The notes beneath the pieces were generated by a model. That model was not told where the DNA came from, searched no databases, and saw only the letters and a program-made list of their open reading frames with translations. From NCBI RefSeq assembly GCF_918797505.1, contig NC_092793.1:62763749-62827748 (forward strand): a stretch of 64,000 bases of DNA. The letters run 5' to 3'. This stretch comes from Bemisia tabaci (lineage: Eukaryota > Arthropoda > Insecta > Hemiptera > Aleyrodidae). The position numbers and the translations under genes were made by a program. Of this stretch, positions 1-11,820 are shown one piece after another (the stretch's first letter is position 1; each line of letters opens with the position of its first letter).

Positions 1-369
1 ATTATTTAATCTGGAAATATTGAACCACATAAATTCTACTGAGAAACTAATTCTTGAATTCTTCGGAACGTTTCATCCCACAAAAATCTGAAAAAGAAGT
101 ATTCTCCCGCCGAAAATCTGCTGAAAATAGCCAAAATTTCAGTTTTGGTTCCTAGTTTTAAATGCCCATGGATTTTCCCGCCAATGGCGCTCACAAAGCT
201 ACTCACGCTCTTCCGCCGATGTTAGCGATCTGGACTAATCTGTGAACATAGCTAATGCGCTTTACTGTAGTTTCTATCGTTCGTAGCCAATGAGAATTAG
301 GCATTACGTCAAGTGACCCAACTTTGTCACGATTTCAATACTGACCTGCAGTTTTTTTTCTGTGACGTA
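1..369. other. Unassigned AT-rich DNA at window start
   Basis: No gene, RNA or clear repeat boundary was recognised. The reading frames here are short and lack similarity to known proteins. Confidence 0.4.
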
Positions 370-500
370 CAGGGTGTGCCAAAAATATGGATCCTTCCTT
401 ACTGATGTCTCGAGAACGATTACAGATTATTGACATGCGGTTTGAACGAAATTCCTTAAAAAAAGGTGGGCCGTTTTCGAGGGGGGGGGGGGGGGGTCGT
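370..500. repeat. Fragment with mariner-like end ACAGGGTGTGCCAAAA
   Basis: The stretch starts with an end resembling the CAGGGTGTCCC ends of the TA-flanked elements at 45.2, 51.2 and 55.3 kb, and it includes a 16-G run near 481-496. No matching inverted end was found nearby, so this is probably a truncated relic. The G run may be misassembled. Confidence 0.35.
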
Positions 501-639
501 TTCCTCTCTGCCTCGCGCCCGCGGGAACAACTTTTAAATTTAAAATGGGAACTCTCTTTGCCTGATACTTTGTAGAAGTCATACCAAAAATACGTGATAT
601 CCTTCCAAAAAAACAAAAATATGATTTTTGTACAAAATT

Positions 640-943
640 TCGGCCCAATCCAAAAAATGTCCTGATATGTTAATGTACTGATATTTTAAAAATACTCTCA
701 CGATATAAATTTTTACAGTATTGAAATACAAATATTTTGAAAATATTTTTATGATGTTTTGGGTACACATATTATTTTTAAAAATACTAAATGATGATTC
801 TTTAAATATTTTCTAAAAAAATAATTTTGATTATAATATTATCAAAATATTGTCAGTATTGTGTAAATATTGCGACAGTACTGACAATATTTGCCCAATA
901 TTGTAAAAATATTATGTCTTATCTGGGAAGCAGCTATAGTGTT
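640..943. repeat. AT-rich array of AATATT-type words
   Basis: AATATT, AAATATT and ATATTTT recur many times over about 300 bp without a fixed period. The right edge contains CTGGGAAGCAG, similar to the CTGGG ends of the word-array elements described in the findings. No open frame of note. Boundaries are uncertain. Confidence 0.35.
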
Positions 944-2602
944 GCTTTAAGGTGCTAATAGTTACTTCAATATTTTATTGATATATTTTCATGTTTCATT
1001 AATCTATTATAATAATTAATAAATGTATTATACTAAAAACAAAAATATGATTTTTGTACAAAATTTCGGCCCAATCCAAAAAATGTCACTAATTACCAAA
1101 AACAAAAAAAAAACCAGGCACCCAAAAAATATGATGGCAGTACCGTTTGGATTCATCATATAAAAGGAAATGATATCAAAACGGCCCAATTTTCTCTTTC
1201 ATGCCCATGCAATATACCAAACACCCCAACTTGTTTCACAAAAAAAAAAAAAATAAATAGATAAATAAATAAATAAATAAATACCTATAAGGTATGAAGA
1301 CCTGAACACGTTTATTGGATCCATCGCTTTAAAGGAGTATGATATCAAATCGGCCCAACTTCTCTGAAATATGCCCATCTCGGATCAATAATTTTTTTGA
1401 GACCTTCCGACTCATCGCTGAGGAGACACTGATCATTACTTGACCCTTAGTATATGTCCTTGTTTAGATGTCAAAGAGTTCCTTATGAGAACTGTAATGA
1501 ATTTTTTTGCTTTGAAGAGATAAAATCAAAAAATCGTCATAAAATTGAAAAAAAAATTCGAAGAAAAAAAAAGGAATGGGCCGGCCGGCACGTACAAAAA
1601 AAAGGGGAAATGTAGATACATTGGTATGCCCCAACATTTTGGCATGGGTGACCGACCCGGTCTTGCCAACATCCATGAAGTTGCTAAGAAAGAAGCATTG
1701 TAAGTAGGAGGCACATAATATTCGCAATAATACGCCAAGGTTCAGTAGTTTGTAAGGCCTTCTATCAGAAACAAACAAAGAATATGGCATTGCTTGAAAG
1801 TTGTTAAGTTGTTCACTCATGTGTGAATATCTTTCAGTCTATCTTTCAATGACGATTTCAAGAAGGACTGATCCTCCTTTTGACGATGATACTTGTTCAT
1901 GTATATGTGAAAGAGAGACGATAATCACCCTATATTATCTACCACTTGTATGTACGGCCGGCCGGCCCATTCCTTTTTTTTTCTTCGAATTTTTTTTTCA
2001 ATTTTATGACGATTTTTTGATTTTATCTCTTCAAAGCAAAAAAATTCATTACAGTTCTCATAAGGAACTCTTTGACATCTAAACAAGGACATATACTAAG
2101 GGTCAAGTAATGATCAGTGTCTCCTCAGCGATGAGTCGGAAGGTCTCAAAAAATTATTGATCCGAGATGGGCATATTTCAGAGAAGTTGGGCCGATTTGA
2201 TATCATACTCCTTTAAAGCGATGGATCCAATAAACGTGTTCAGGTCTTCATACCTTATAGGTATTTATTTATTTATTTATTTATCTATTTATTTTTTTTT
2301 TTTTTTGTGAAACAAGTTGGGGTGTTTGGTATATTGCATGGGCATGAAAGAGAAAATTGGGCCGTTTTGATATCATTTCCTTTTATATGATGAATCCAAA
2401 CGGTACTGCCATCATATTTTTTGGGTGCCTGGTTTTTTTTTTGTTTTTGGTAATTAGTGACATTTTTTGGATTGGGCCGAAATTTTGTACAAAAATCATA
2501 TTTTTGTTTTTAGTATAATACATTTATTAATTATTATAATAGATTAATGAAACATGAAAATATATCAATAAAATATTGAAGTAACTATTAGCACCTTAAA
2601 GC
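944..2602. mobile_element. Foldback element, 1.66 kb, arms about 650 bp
   Basis: The sequence 944-1596 reappears as its reverse complement at 1953-2602, with a unique spacer of about 356 bp. Both arms carry the same poly-T or poly-A tracts and the same (AAAT)n microsatellite (about 1253-1282 and 2262-2290). A peptide frame is repeated identically on opposite strands, which shows the arms are almost identical and so recent or recently converted. The arms meet the spacer at a GGCCGGCCGG palindrome. No transposase frame and no clear target duplication. Superfamily unknown. Confidence 0.75.
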
Positions 2603-2603
2603 A

Positions 2604-2704
2604 TTCAACTCGCTACGCTCGCTTGCGCCGCTAGCCGGTGGCTTCGCCCCCTGGACCCCTAGTCACTCGCTCCGCGAGTGAATGTTGGCTCGCAAGCGAG
2701 CCAA
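2604..2704. repeat. GC-rich hairpin cluster (copy 1)
   Basis: Several perfect short palindromes are packed together: CACTCGC/GCGAGTG around 2664-2680 and TTGGCTCGC/GCGAGCCAA around 2685-2704. They sit next to GGCTTCGCC and CCCCCTGGACCCCTAG. The 20-mer at 2609-2628 is identical to one at about 25812-25831. The cluster starts exactly where the foldback arm ends. Confidence 0.6.
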
Positions 2705-3015
2705 ATATTGCTACTACGAATAATTAGTGGACTTCTTGGAGGCGAAATGATAAATTCAAAAACAAAGAATAAGAAACTAAAAATCACCTACTTTTAGACA
2801 AAGAAACAACCTCGAAAAATAAATAACATTCCTGGAAAAGATAATCAGAAAACCTTTTCAAAATGTAACGGCGCGAAAGGGTAAAGATAAATCACCAATT
2901 CTCTTGGAAGAAGACAAGAGCTGCTATAAAAAAGTTAATTATTAATAAAACCTGTGCTGCCGTAAAAAGAAAAATTATCCTCTGAAAAATATACGTAAAA
3001 ATTAAGTAATTTTAA

Positions 3016-3057
<42 letters not shown>

Positions 3058-3131
3058 AAAATCAAGAGAGCAAAACTCTAGGCGCACTAACAAGAAACCT
3101 GGACAAACCGAGAACTGATTATGAGCAATGT
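2705..3131. other. Unassigned AT-rich DNA with long A run
   Basis: No gene recognised. There is a poly-A tract of about 30 bases near 3020-3049. The last 8 bases are the left target duplication of the adjacent hAT-type MITE. Confidence 0.4.
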
Positions 3132-3507
3132 TAGAGTACCTGTATAGGGAGAGTACCGACAGATCGGTTCATGGAGGGCTTAGGGCCCAAAAGTGCAGCC
3201 ACCCTTCTATCTAACTTCTAACGCACAAAATTTCACTGCCATTCCAATTCTAACCAAGATGGCCAAGAATGTACAGAAATGAGCATTCTTCCGCGAAATT
3301 GAGTAAATTTATGCAAAAACTGAATCAAACACGTGCTTAATTAAGGACGGTTCGTAACAATAGTATCAGTAAATCGCTATGGATAATTGAAATTCATAGG
3401 TTGGCTGCCCTTTTGGGCCCTAACTTTATTCGCGGAGGCATCGGTGAAGGCCTGATGGACTTTCGGAGTTTCAGATCTGTCGCTACTCTCCCTATACAGG
3501 TACTCTA
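3132..3507. mobile_element. hAT-type MITE, 376 bp
   Basis: The ends are inverted repeats starting TAGAGTACCTGTATAGGGAG (about 30 bp, imperfect inwards). The element is flanked by a perfect 8-bp direct repeat AGCAATGT (3124-3131 and 3508-3515). An 8-bp target duplication with TAG ends is characteristic of the hAT superfamily. No coding capacity, so it depends on a transposase elsewhere. Confidence 0.85.
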
Positions 3508-3676
3508 AGCAATGTGACGGAGGAAATGCGTAGCAGGTGGTCCGAGTCAGACAGCATAAGAAAGGGACCCATGCCAGAGTAAAAGGGTGACACGTGTTGT
3601 GAGCAGGTAGGGATGGGTTCACGTGGAGAGGGAAACGGAAAATCAGAGGGTGGGAGGTCCCCCAACCATACGACTC

Positions 3677-4030
3677 GTCCAGCGACAAAGATGCTCATAT
3701 TTCGTTATCAAATCGAGGTAAATTTTGCAACGTCGGTCGCACAAATCGAAAAACCAAGGAATGTTGGCACGTCTACAGCCTAAGAGCTTTCATTTAAAAC
3801 AAATCCGAGGAAAATCGGTCCAGTAGTTTCCGAGATCGAATTAGCTCAAACTGTCCAGCGGCAAAAACGCAAATATTTCGTTATCAAATCGAGGTAAATT
3901 TTGCAACATCGGTCGCGCAAATCGAAAAACCAAGGAATGTTGGCACGTCTACAGCCTAAGAGCTTTCATTTAAAACAAATCCGAGGAAAATCGGTCCAGT
4001 AGTTTCCGAGATCGAATCAGCACAAACTGT
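3677..4030. repeat. Tandem duplication, 2 x 176 bp
   Basis: A block starting GTCCAGCG at 3677 is repeated at 3853 with few differences. Both copies contain the same string around TTTCGTTATCAAATCGAGG and the same run around CAAGGAATGTTGGCACG. No open frame; function unknown. Confidence 0.8.
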
Positions 4031-4065
4031 AGGAGGCCAAAAAAGGCCTTAGGATATTAAATATA

Positions 4066-4288
4066 CAGAGTTATTCAAAAGTCTCGCAACACTCGCCATA
4101 ACTTTAATTCTAATTAGGATATCGACTTGCGAATTATGACATTTTTCCCTATATCGAGGGGGGCAATTTTTTAGGCACTTTCCAGTTTTTGACTCCCTCG
4201 CGCAGAGGGGGAGGGTGAGGAGCAACTCAAAAATTTCAAATGGCCACCACCCTCAGGGCCAGTGGTGCGTGACTTTTGAATAACCCTG
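4066..4288. mobile_element. TA-flanked MITE, 223 bp
   Basis: The inverted ends CAGAGTTATTCAAAAGTC and GACTTTTGAATAACCCTG differ at one position. TA dinucleotides lie immediately outside (4064-4065 and 4289-4290). This fits a non-autonomous Tc1/mariner-type element. The interior is non-coding. Confidence 0.7.
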
Positions 4289-4723
4289 TATAGATAACTG
4301 CACTTTTTGTGCACCATGAAATTGCGATATCTTTTGGTCAATGAGTTCCGATTTCAACTGATCACTAAAATGATTTTCATGTGTGAAAAAGCTGCTCATG
4401 TAAGCAGCTTTTAACACAAAACAATATTGCAACTAACTCAAAGGTGCTAACTACTGCACGGCCAAGTTGTCCTAAACACGGAATCCTACAAATTTCTCTG
4501 GAATGAAAGAGTTTTCCCAGGCATCAAAAGTGATCTTTTTTTTTGCCTGGCCCTCAGAGAAAAGGGGGTCAAAGTCAAGAACTGCAAAATAAAACATATT
4601 TGCAATGGTTTGTTGAATAAAGATGATCTTGGTGTCAAACTTTTCAAGAATATAGGAGCTTTCAGGATGTGTGTATGAACTTAATAATTTGTCAAATTTT
4701 GACTCACCTAAGGGGAAATTATA
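4289..4723. other. Unassigned DNA
   Basis: Nothing recognised. A minus-strand frame of 84 codons (4472-4726) has no similarity that I can name and is treated as chance. Confidence 0.35.
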
Positions 4724-5249
4724 CAAGGGGACCTTCTGTAAATATTCTTATTTCAAGATTTGGCGTACCTAGTTCGGTTTGCACGGATTAAAACAAAAAC
4801 AATACTAAATAAAAGAAGATGGTCTAAGGTTTAAAACAAGCCCAAGTTCATCTTTGAGAAACGACTAGAGGCGGAGTTATGATTCTTCAAAGTGGATGCG
4901 GTATATGGGCTTGAACCTTGTATGTACCGAGTCCCAAGGTCACCCGAGATCCCCGAATTCTCCGCAGGCCGCGAGTTTTTGTGTTTTTATGCTGTTTATG
5001 AGTCAATCTTTAAGAGAATATACCCCTAGCGCAGATTACTTTGGGACTTGGTTCATGCTAGAATCCCGCGCACTGCATCAACTTTGAATAATCATAACTT
5101 TACTTCTAATGGTTTCCCAATATGAACTTGGTCTTGTTTTGAACCTGAAACCTTCTTCTTTCATAGAGTATTGTTTTTGCTTCGCTCCGTGCCAACCGAA
5201 CTACGCCAAATCTTGAAGTACGTAAATTTTACGTAATAGTAGGACCCTG
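4724..5249. mobile_element. TA-flanked foldback MITE, 526 bp
   Basis: The left end (CAAGGGGACC...) and right end (...GTAGGACCCTG) are imperfect inverted repeats that improve inwards, with TTCAAGATTTGGCG matching its complement before 5217. TA lies outside each end. Arms of about 180 bp continue towards a central unique part. The interior is non-coding. Confidence 0.6.
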
Positions 5250-5287
5250 TATGATACCTCCCAAAAGTAGGTCAAAATTTGAAAAAT

Positions 5288-6382
5288 CCCTAGTAGCACA
5301 AAGACGTAAAATTTACCAAAAAAAAATTCGTAAAAACAGACGTAAAATAGACCAAAAATGAAATGCCAATGTAGTCTTTTTTACAAGAATAATTCGTTAA
5401 GAGTGCAAGATTTTTTACGTAAAAAGATCGAGTTTCTTTACGTAAAAAGTTATGCGCAAAAAAACTCTTGCTTCCTAAAATTGATTAAGTAAAATGATAA
5501 ATCGTAAAGAAAAAAATAGACTTTTTACCTATCTGAATCTGTAATCAATTAATTCTACTTGAGATCAACTTTCAAATTATTATCTACCTGTCGGGAATTG
5601 GACCTGGGACCTGCCTATCAGGAATCGAATGCGCTACCTACTGAGCAAACGAGGCTTCTATATTAAAGGGGCGAATTTGCGCTGTAGGTATACGTGAAAA
5701 TTTTTATTGTTGAATATGCGTGAGAACGAATATTTTTTGAATTCGGAAAAACTGGATAAGGGCAAAAATTAATATTTATCATGGATATTTTAAAGATGGT
5801 ATACCTACTTTCAAAAGTACCTTTGTTGTTCAGGAATAATATGTGAAAAAATTATGTACATTTTAATAATATGTCCCCCTTTTTTCTTTTCCTTATTTTC
5901 TTAAATATTATTTACATGCATCAATTTTTTATAAGAATGTTTTAACTATTTTAATAAAGATAAGTTATTAAAATCTTCTCGAACTTTTAAAAACTCTGGC
6001 TTATTCGTTCAGAACAATGTGTTTTTGTATCCAGTTTTCGGGCTATACTTTTTTTACAAACAATCTTTAGGGGACATTAGAATTTTTTGCTTAATTCCCT
6101 TGTCATAAAAACTACAAAGATATTTCCTGTTCTGTCAATTCAGCGAATTTTCCGTTCAGACATTTTTTTCCTGATTTTCTACTTGTAAAAATCGCGAATT
6201 TTTTACGTACAGATTTCAGTTCAATCCCCGAGTTTTTTTTACGTCTTTGATCACAAATTCTTTACGTTAAGTCCTCAGACTCTGATTTTTTACGAGTTCT
6301 TTTACGTACATCTTCGCACTCGTACAATTTACCAGTTTTAATTTTTTTTTCACGAATTATATTACAAGATGTGCTACTAGGG
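5288..6382. mobile_element. 1.1-kb element with CCCTAGTAGCACA ends and ACGTAAAA word array
   Basis: Perfect 13-bp inverted ends CCCTAGTAGCACA/TGTGCTACTAGGG are flanked by AT on both sides (5286-5287 and 6383-6384). Both flanks of the interior hold about a dozen copies of TTTACGTAAAA or its halves without a fixed period. The middle part, about 5570-6150, lacks this word and carries a tRNA-like segment, so it looks like a secondary insertion. No coding frame. Confidence 0.65.
5583..5656 (-). repeat. tRNA-like segment (SINE head?)
   Basis: On the minus strand there is a box A-like stretch (TTGCTCAGTAGG) and a degenerate box B. A close relative lies at 23591-23665. The cloverleaf is not satisfied: the T-stem and acceptor do not pair properly. 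It therefore looks like a tRNA-derived repeat rather than a working tRNA gene. Confidence 0.45.
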
Positions 6383-6384
6383 AT

Positions 6385-7990
6385 TATTTACTTTATACAC
6401 ATACATTCTGCTGAAAGCTCTTAGACTCTTGACAAGTTTGACACTAAAATCATCTTTCTACGAATAAATAGCTCACAGGGTTGCCACGGCCAGGGAATAC
6501 TTACCGGGAAAACCGGAAATGTCAAGAAATTTTAAAACGTCAAGGGAAAATTGTAAATAACTTTTATTTGCTGTCTAGAATGGGTCAGGCGTTTCGAACA
6601 ACTTTTTTCTGGAAACTATAGGTACATAATTCAAAATAATGTGGAAAAATAACTCCAAACCCAGTGCACTGTTTAATTACTTTCAAAAATGCAAGAATTG
6701 GTCAGTTACGCTAGTCTGAGAATCGTGTTTTGATGGTTTGAGCTCATTAATTGACTTGAAACAGCGAAGTACGCACGTAGGTACATTATCAAATGCAGTT
6801 ATCACTCATCGAAAAACATGATGACCGACGTATGACACCATCCGCGTCCGCCGTGATCGTGCAAAAAATGATTTTTTCCACAAAGGTTTCAGTATTGTAC
6901 CTACGTTGTGGAACCGTGGTATGCATTTTTATCGTGGTTGCTGACGTCACACTCCGTGTTTTTCGATGAGTCATATCTCCGTCAATTTTCGACGTAGAAA
7001 CTTGGCGTCTAAACTGGTCTTATTATTTGTTTGCTAATCGTTAAGCTCAAACTATTGGACAACTCAGTCCTGCGAGTCGATTTTTGAAAGATCCAAGTAG
7101 CCCGATTAGGTATTGCAAAATGCGATTCATCGTATGGTAAAGATAAGGGCTATGTCGGTCGTGTCATTTCGACGTAGTTCCAATAATCGGGCTGCTGTAG
7201 AGTTTTTCGATTAGGTAGTTATCCAACTATCTGTTACCTAATCAATTGAACGAATGTTTTTTTTATTCGATTTCATCGATTTTTAAATTCCGATTTAATG
7301 TTTAATCGATTATTTATCACAGATTAATCGAAAATTTAAAAACTTTTCAGTTTTCAGTTCAAGTTTCCAAAAATCAGCATAAACCTCTTAAAAATCCGGC
7401 TCAAAGCCCAAAACAACTGCTATTTATGAAGAAAGAGGTTTTTAGCTGAAAATATGGAAATACCTATCTGTGCCGATGTTTGCTAAATTATCATGGAAAA
7501 TGTTTAGCACACATGATTTTTGATTCTCAGGCAAATTAAAAATCAATGCTGATTTACTTGGGAATACTTTGGGGGCATCTCAGAGGAAAGGTTTATTTTG
7601 AAAATTCATGTTTCTATACTTGTGCCTACATGAATCTATTAATTTTTATCAGGTTTGATTATTTTTAATCGATTAGGTACAGAACTTTCGAATATCCAAA
7701 AATTCGATCAATCTATCTGTGAAAACCCCCATGCAGCCAAAGCTCATTGCAACGATTTGGAGACGCTATGTTAGGATGTCCATGCAGGATGTTACTCAAC
7801 CTCAGGCTCACGAATGAGACCCACCCGCCGAAACGCCTGTTCAAGCGAGCTTCGAAAAAAAGCAAGGCCATCGGGAGGGGGGCCGGTGGAGTGTCTTTTG
7901 ATGAATATCACCAGCATCGCGGAGCCGTGTTCCGTGGAATGAACCATGAGTTGAGAGCGTGCATTGCCTCCCGGCAAATGGGGAGTCGCA
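6385..7990. other. Unassigned DNA with small repeats
   Basis: No gene recognised. It holds a possible 168-bp MITE (listed separately) and a degraded repeat fragment around 6480-6560 (a TTGCCACGGCCAGGGAA string). A small inverted pair, AGTAGCCCGATTA/TAATCGGGCTGCT, lies around 7096-7196. Confidence 0.35.
6804..6971. mobile_element. Possible small MITE, 168 bp
   Basis: ACTCATCGAAAAACATG at the left is matched by CGTGTTTTTCGATGAGT at the right, giving an inverted end of 17 bp with one mismatch. The target duplication is not clear. Non-coding. Confidence 0.5.
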
Positions 7991-8056
7991 ACAAGGAGCT
8001 GTAGGGCTGGCGGCGCACGGTGGATCGAGTCAATGGTACAGGTCGGTCATGGGCGA
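7990..8056. repeat. GATCGAGTCAATGG-type repeat (copy 1)
   Basis: GCACGGTGGATCGAGTCAAT followed by AGGTCGGTCATG matches the reverse complement of 10133-10170. A more decayed relative lies near 12040-12110. This is a small dispersed repeat family with no coding capacity. Confidence 0.5.
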
Positions 8057-8233
8057 TTCGGGCGAATCGCATTTTTTAAGGGTCAAAAGTGTTCCTCAAG
8101 ACTTATATTTTAAGGATCTGACATTGATTTGGAACGAAACATGTTCATTTTTGTGACCGAAGGCATCAAAGAGGGGCTTTGCGTAACTTTTTATTTTAGC
8201 GGAAAATCGTCCGAGTCTTTCCATTCCATTTAA

Positions 8234-8969
8234 CTTGCTTCTGTTTAAATTAATGCTAATTTCATTGACATATTTTTGTTCTTCAGAGTCTGGAGAACAC
8301 ATTGCACTAGTAATTTTTTGTATTCGGCCCATTTTTTCAATGATAATGTTTGCGCTAATGTGCTCATCTCTAAAAGCGAAAAAAAAAAGTTTAGGTAAAC
8401 TTTTAACTACCCATCCGCCACCATCCGCCAGAAAAATTTGTATAGGCATGTTCGTAGGAGTCCTGAGAATACGATCCCGCAAAATTTGGGTGCCACTTTG
8501 CGCCACTTTGGCCGTGACGTCACTTTTTCTGTTGCGTTCTGAGATTGTGCGCGAGCCTTATCTCGAAAATCAAGCGACCGGTGAGCTGCCGCGGCACTTG
8601 GCTTGCTTCTGTTTAAATTAATGCTAGTTACATTGACATATTCTTATTTTCTAGAGTCTGGAGAACACATTGCACCAGTAATTTTTTGTATTCGGCCCAT
8701 TTTTTCAATGATTATGTTTGCGCTAATGTGCTCATCTCTAAAAGCGAAAAAAAAAAGTTTAGGTAAACTTTTAACTACCCATCCGCCACCATCCGCCAGA
8801 AAAATTTGTATAGGCATGTTCGTAGGAGTCCTGAGAATACGATCCCGCAAAATTTGGGTGCCACTTTACGCCACTTTGGCCGTGACATCACTTTTCCTGT
8901 TGCATTCCGAGATTGCGCGCGAGCTTTATCTCGAAAATCAAGCGACCAGTGAACTCTCGTAACTGCTAA
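8234..8969 (+). repeat. Tandem duplication, 2 x 368 bp, both copies with open frames
   Basis: Two adjacent copies (from 8234 and from 8602) are very similar. Each leaves a plus-strand frame of about 120 codons open (8235-8621 and 8603-8962), but both frames begin with TTG, not ATG. The predicted peptides resemble no family that I know. The tail of a third, decayed copy is visible at about 9240-9310. I treat this as repeat DNA and not as a gene. If it were expressed, the two peptides would be near-identical. Confidence 0.6.
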
Positions 8970-9029
8970 ATGACCCAGGTAGGTATGATTCCTGTTCATC
9001 AGAAACTGAAAAACAAGTTTCACCATCAA

Positions 9030-10130
9030 GACGTGCTCTTTGGCCCGTTTTTCGTATTTTCATTATTTCCTAAACTACATATCTATAGGAGAACTAAAAA
9101 AAAAATCGGGCATATTTTCACTCGGACATCCCTTTATATTCCTTATAGAAAGCTTTTTTGGGACGTATGCGTAGATAGCTAGCTTGAAGAAACTTTTAGC
9201 AAGTAACGACCCCCCCCCCCTTTACTTGCCTGGCCCCTGACTATGATGCCATTTTATCTGTTGGCCTCCGCGATCGCGCGCGACCGATCACTGGTGAACT
9301 CTGATAACTGATGCTTCTGTCAAATACGTACATATTTTTCAATTTTTCACCTATTTCGATGTAAACAAAGTGCAGTTAGTGCGAAACTAATTACACTGCG
9401 AGTACGTTTTAACGTTACAAGTCCGGGAAATTTTGGAATTTTTGCGGTTTTTCGCGTTGCTTGTTTTTTAAATTTGATGCGGTTTGAGAGCGGAAGACGA
9501 GGATGAGAGTGATGGGGAACTGAATATGAAGAAGAAGAATAAGGAGAAGCAGATGACAGATGACTGTTACATGTTTAAATTTTTTTTTCTTTTCTTTTTT
9601 TTTCTAGCCATCTAGTGTTTTTTTTACTTCAAGTCCCTGTTCCGTCATCTGAATGTAAATATGAATTTAAAGTAAAAGTGATCTTGAATATTTTCAAAGA
9701 ATTCATAAATGTATTTCATTTGTTTTCTCACCGATCTTTATGCATAAGAATGATATCTTATGACAAAGTTTCGAAATTAACTTTGCAGTGAAGGGAATGA
9801 TTTATCTGATGCAGCAGCTCATAACTGGGGAGTTATTTTTGCGTATTTGTGACACTTATTAGTAAGTTTTCATAATTTTATTCATGATTTATCCTCTTCC
9901 ATCATGAAAAATTAAAAACTCCGTCCTACGAAGTAAAACACAGACGCCTAAACTTTGCACCTGTATAGTTTTCCCGACAAAATGCACAAATACGGGTCTT
10001 CAGGTACGTTGTTCACCAAAAATAACATCAAAAATGAATTCTACGCGAAAAATTACATGAAATATGTGGTACATAATCGATCAAATGACCAGGAATATTC
10101 GTTATCCTCGTAACATTGGAAGCGCAACGC
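9030..10130. other. Unassigned DNA
   Basis: No gene recognised. It contains a C run of about 10 near 9211-9220 and pyrimidine tracts near 9579-9605. Confidence 0.35.
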
Positions 10131-10132
10131 TC

Positions 10133-10256
10133 CATGACCGACCTCTCCCATTGACTCGATCCACCGTGCGGCGTGGCTGGCATGGTGCGGTCGTCTGGAT
10201 CCCGTCGGCCCGCCGCCGTCGCACTGTGGATCGAGCCAATTGTTAAGGTCGGACAT
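10133..10256. repeat. Short foldback of the GATCGAGTCAATGG family (copy 2)
   Basis: ATGACCGACCT...ATTGACTCGATCC at the left pairs with GGATCGAGCCAAT...AGGTCGGACAT at the right, forming a 124-bp GC-rich hairpin. The left half is the reverse complement of the copy at 7990-8056. Confidence 0.5.
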
Positions 10257-10924
10257 AATTTCAAAAATGAAAGTGAAGGAACATAATGTTTCTTGGCATT
10301 TTCTTAAAGTAAACTCTAAAGCCGATCATAAAATACTAATATTACAGCTGAAAAAAAATTCGAAGTGATGTAACGCACGTGTGGAAGAGTGAGTCCACGT
10401 TAAGGCGTATTTCGGGTACATTTTTAGTCTTGACGTTACCGCTGTATTTTAACTATCCTGCATTTTTGTATCAAATTTTGGGGTTTGTCCTCAATTATTG
10501 ATGCAGTGAGGAGAGAGGAATATCCCTTGCCATATTTTCCATCCTTATTTTTATTATTAATAACAGTGCATACACATGGTACCCTGAAAAACCCGGTTTT
10601 TCACTTTCAGTGAATGATATCGACATGATTTCAGAATATATCAGAGAAAACTGACCATGCGCAGTGTTCCTCGTATCCCCAAGAACCATCATCAATTTGA
10701 GAAGTTTTGCCCTTTTTTGCCTTTTTAAAAGTTAGCTACATAAATGTGATGACACCTACCTCGTTGCTTGACAATGCCATTTTGTAAGCTCTACTTTTTT
10801 CCATCGGGAAAGGCTTCTTTCGGGTCATTAACCTACCAAAAGTTAACAACAACTCTTCGGTGTATATATCGAGAGCCCCTATTGCCGGACAATAACCTCA
10901 GCTTTGCCCCTGCCCCCACTTATT

Positions 10925-11820
10925 TCCAGAAAATTGAAATTTTCCTCGGAAACGGGATTTTCGAGGAACTAACATTCAATTTTCTGGTAAATTCGTCAAT
11001 GATAGAGAAAAACGAAAGTCAGTTTCGGATTCAGCAGCGAAAAATGCGTGTATTATTATGAATTGAATGCCTAAACAATTTTCCCCACTGTATTTGATAA
11101 CTAGGGGTTTTCGGTGAAAAGGCATAATCTGCGGTGAAACTGGTCCCTTTGTTTTGCATCTAAGAGTACGGGAATTTTATGTAATTCTGGTGTCCAGCGG
11201 AATTGCTTCCACTTTTTTCTGGCAGCGAGAAAGCTGAAAACGGCCTTGGTTTTTTCCATCACCCACTAGTTTTCTGGAATATCTAGTTATCCACACACAC
11301 ACAAAAAAAAAAATAAATAAAATAAAAAAAAAACTAGTTTCTTAGTGGCCGAAAATTTTCGTTTCATGGAAGCTCAATTTGTCGGAAATTGAGTGAGATG
11401 TGAATAAAAATAAAGACCATTTTCGGCTTCAGCAGCCAAGAATACGCATGCAGAGGCCCATGAAGCACTTAAATTACAGAATTCGTCCATCCTTTCAAAT
11501 GAAAAATAAACGAACCAACTTTACATTGAGATACATGGACGGATTATGTCATCTCGCTGAAAAAACCTCGTTACTAGATATAGAAGAGAACACTTTTCAG
11601 GCATGCGATACGTAATCATAAATGCCTTTTGGGCCTCTAAATCCGAAAACAACCTTTGTTTTTCCCCATCACACAACAATTGTCCAGAAAGTAGAATTTT
11701 CATCGAAAAATCTGTTAATAGAGTTAAAACGTAATTTTCCGGAAAATGAGAGGGTACAGGGAGAAAACTGGGGTCATTTTTGGAATTAGCGCTAAAAATT
11801 ACGTAAAAACTATCCATCAC
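10925..11820. repeat. Three degenerate direct repeats of about 380 bp
   Basis: Blocks around 10925-11060, 11225-11460 and 11640-11810 share the order: a TTTTCTGG-like stretch, a GAAAATTGA/GGAAAAT stretch, then TTTCGG(A/C)TTCAGC followed by AAAATGCG-like sequence. The same TTTCCGGATTCAGC motif recurs at about 19815. Divergence is high; no coding potential is recognised. Confidence 0.4.

Noticed and set aside
335..770. Several overlapping frames of 60-93 codons around a poly-G tract
   Set aside because: Composition-driven and without recognisable domains; some start with non-ATG codons; the region looks like repeat relics.
1464..2082. Two frames with a shared phenylalanine-rich tail on opposite strands
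   Set aside because: The identity results from the foldback arms and poly-T tracts, not from gene duplication.
2604..2704. Bacterial or plastid contamination suggested by GC-rich palindromes
   Set aside because: The clusters are embedded in the same AT-rich repeats as the rest and recur beside eukaryotic elements, so a chimeric assembly is not needed to explain them.
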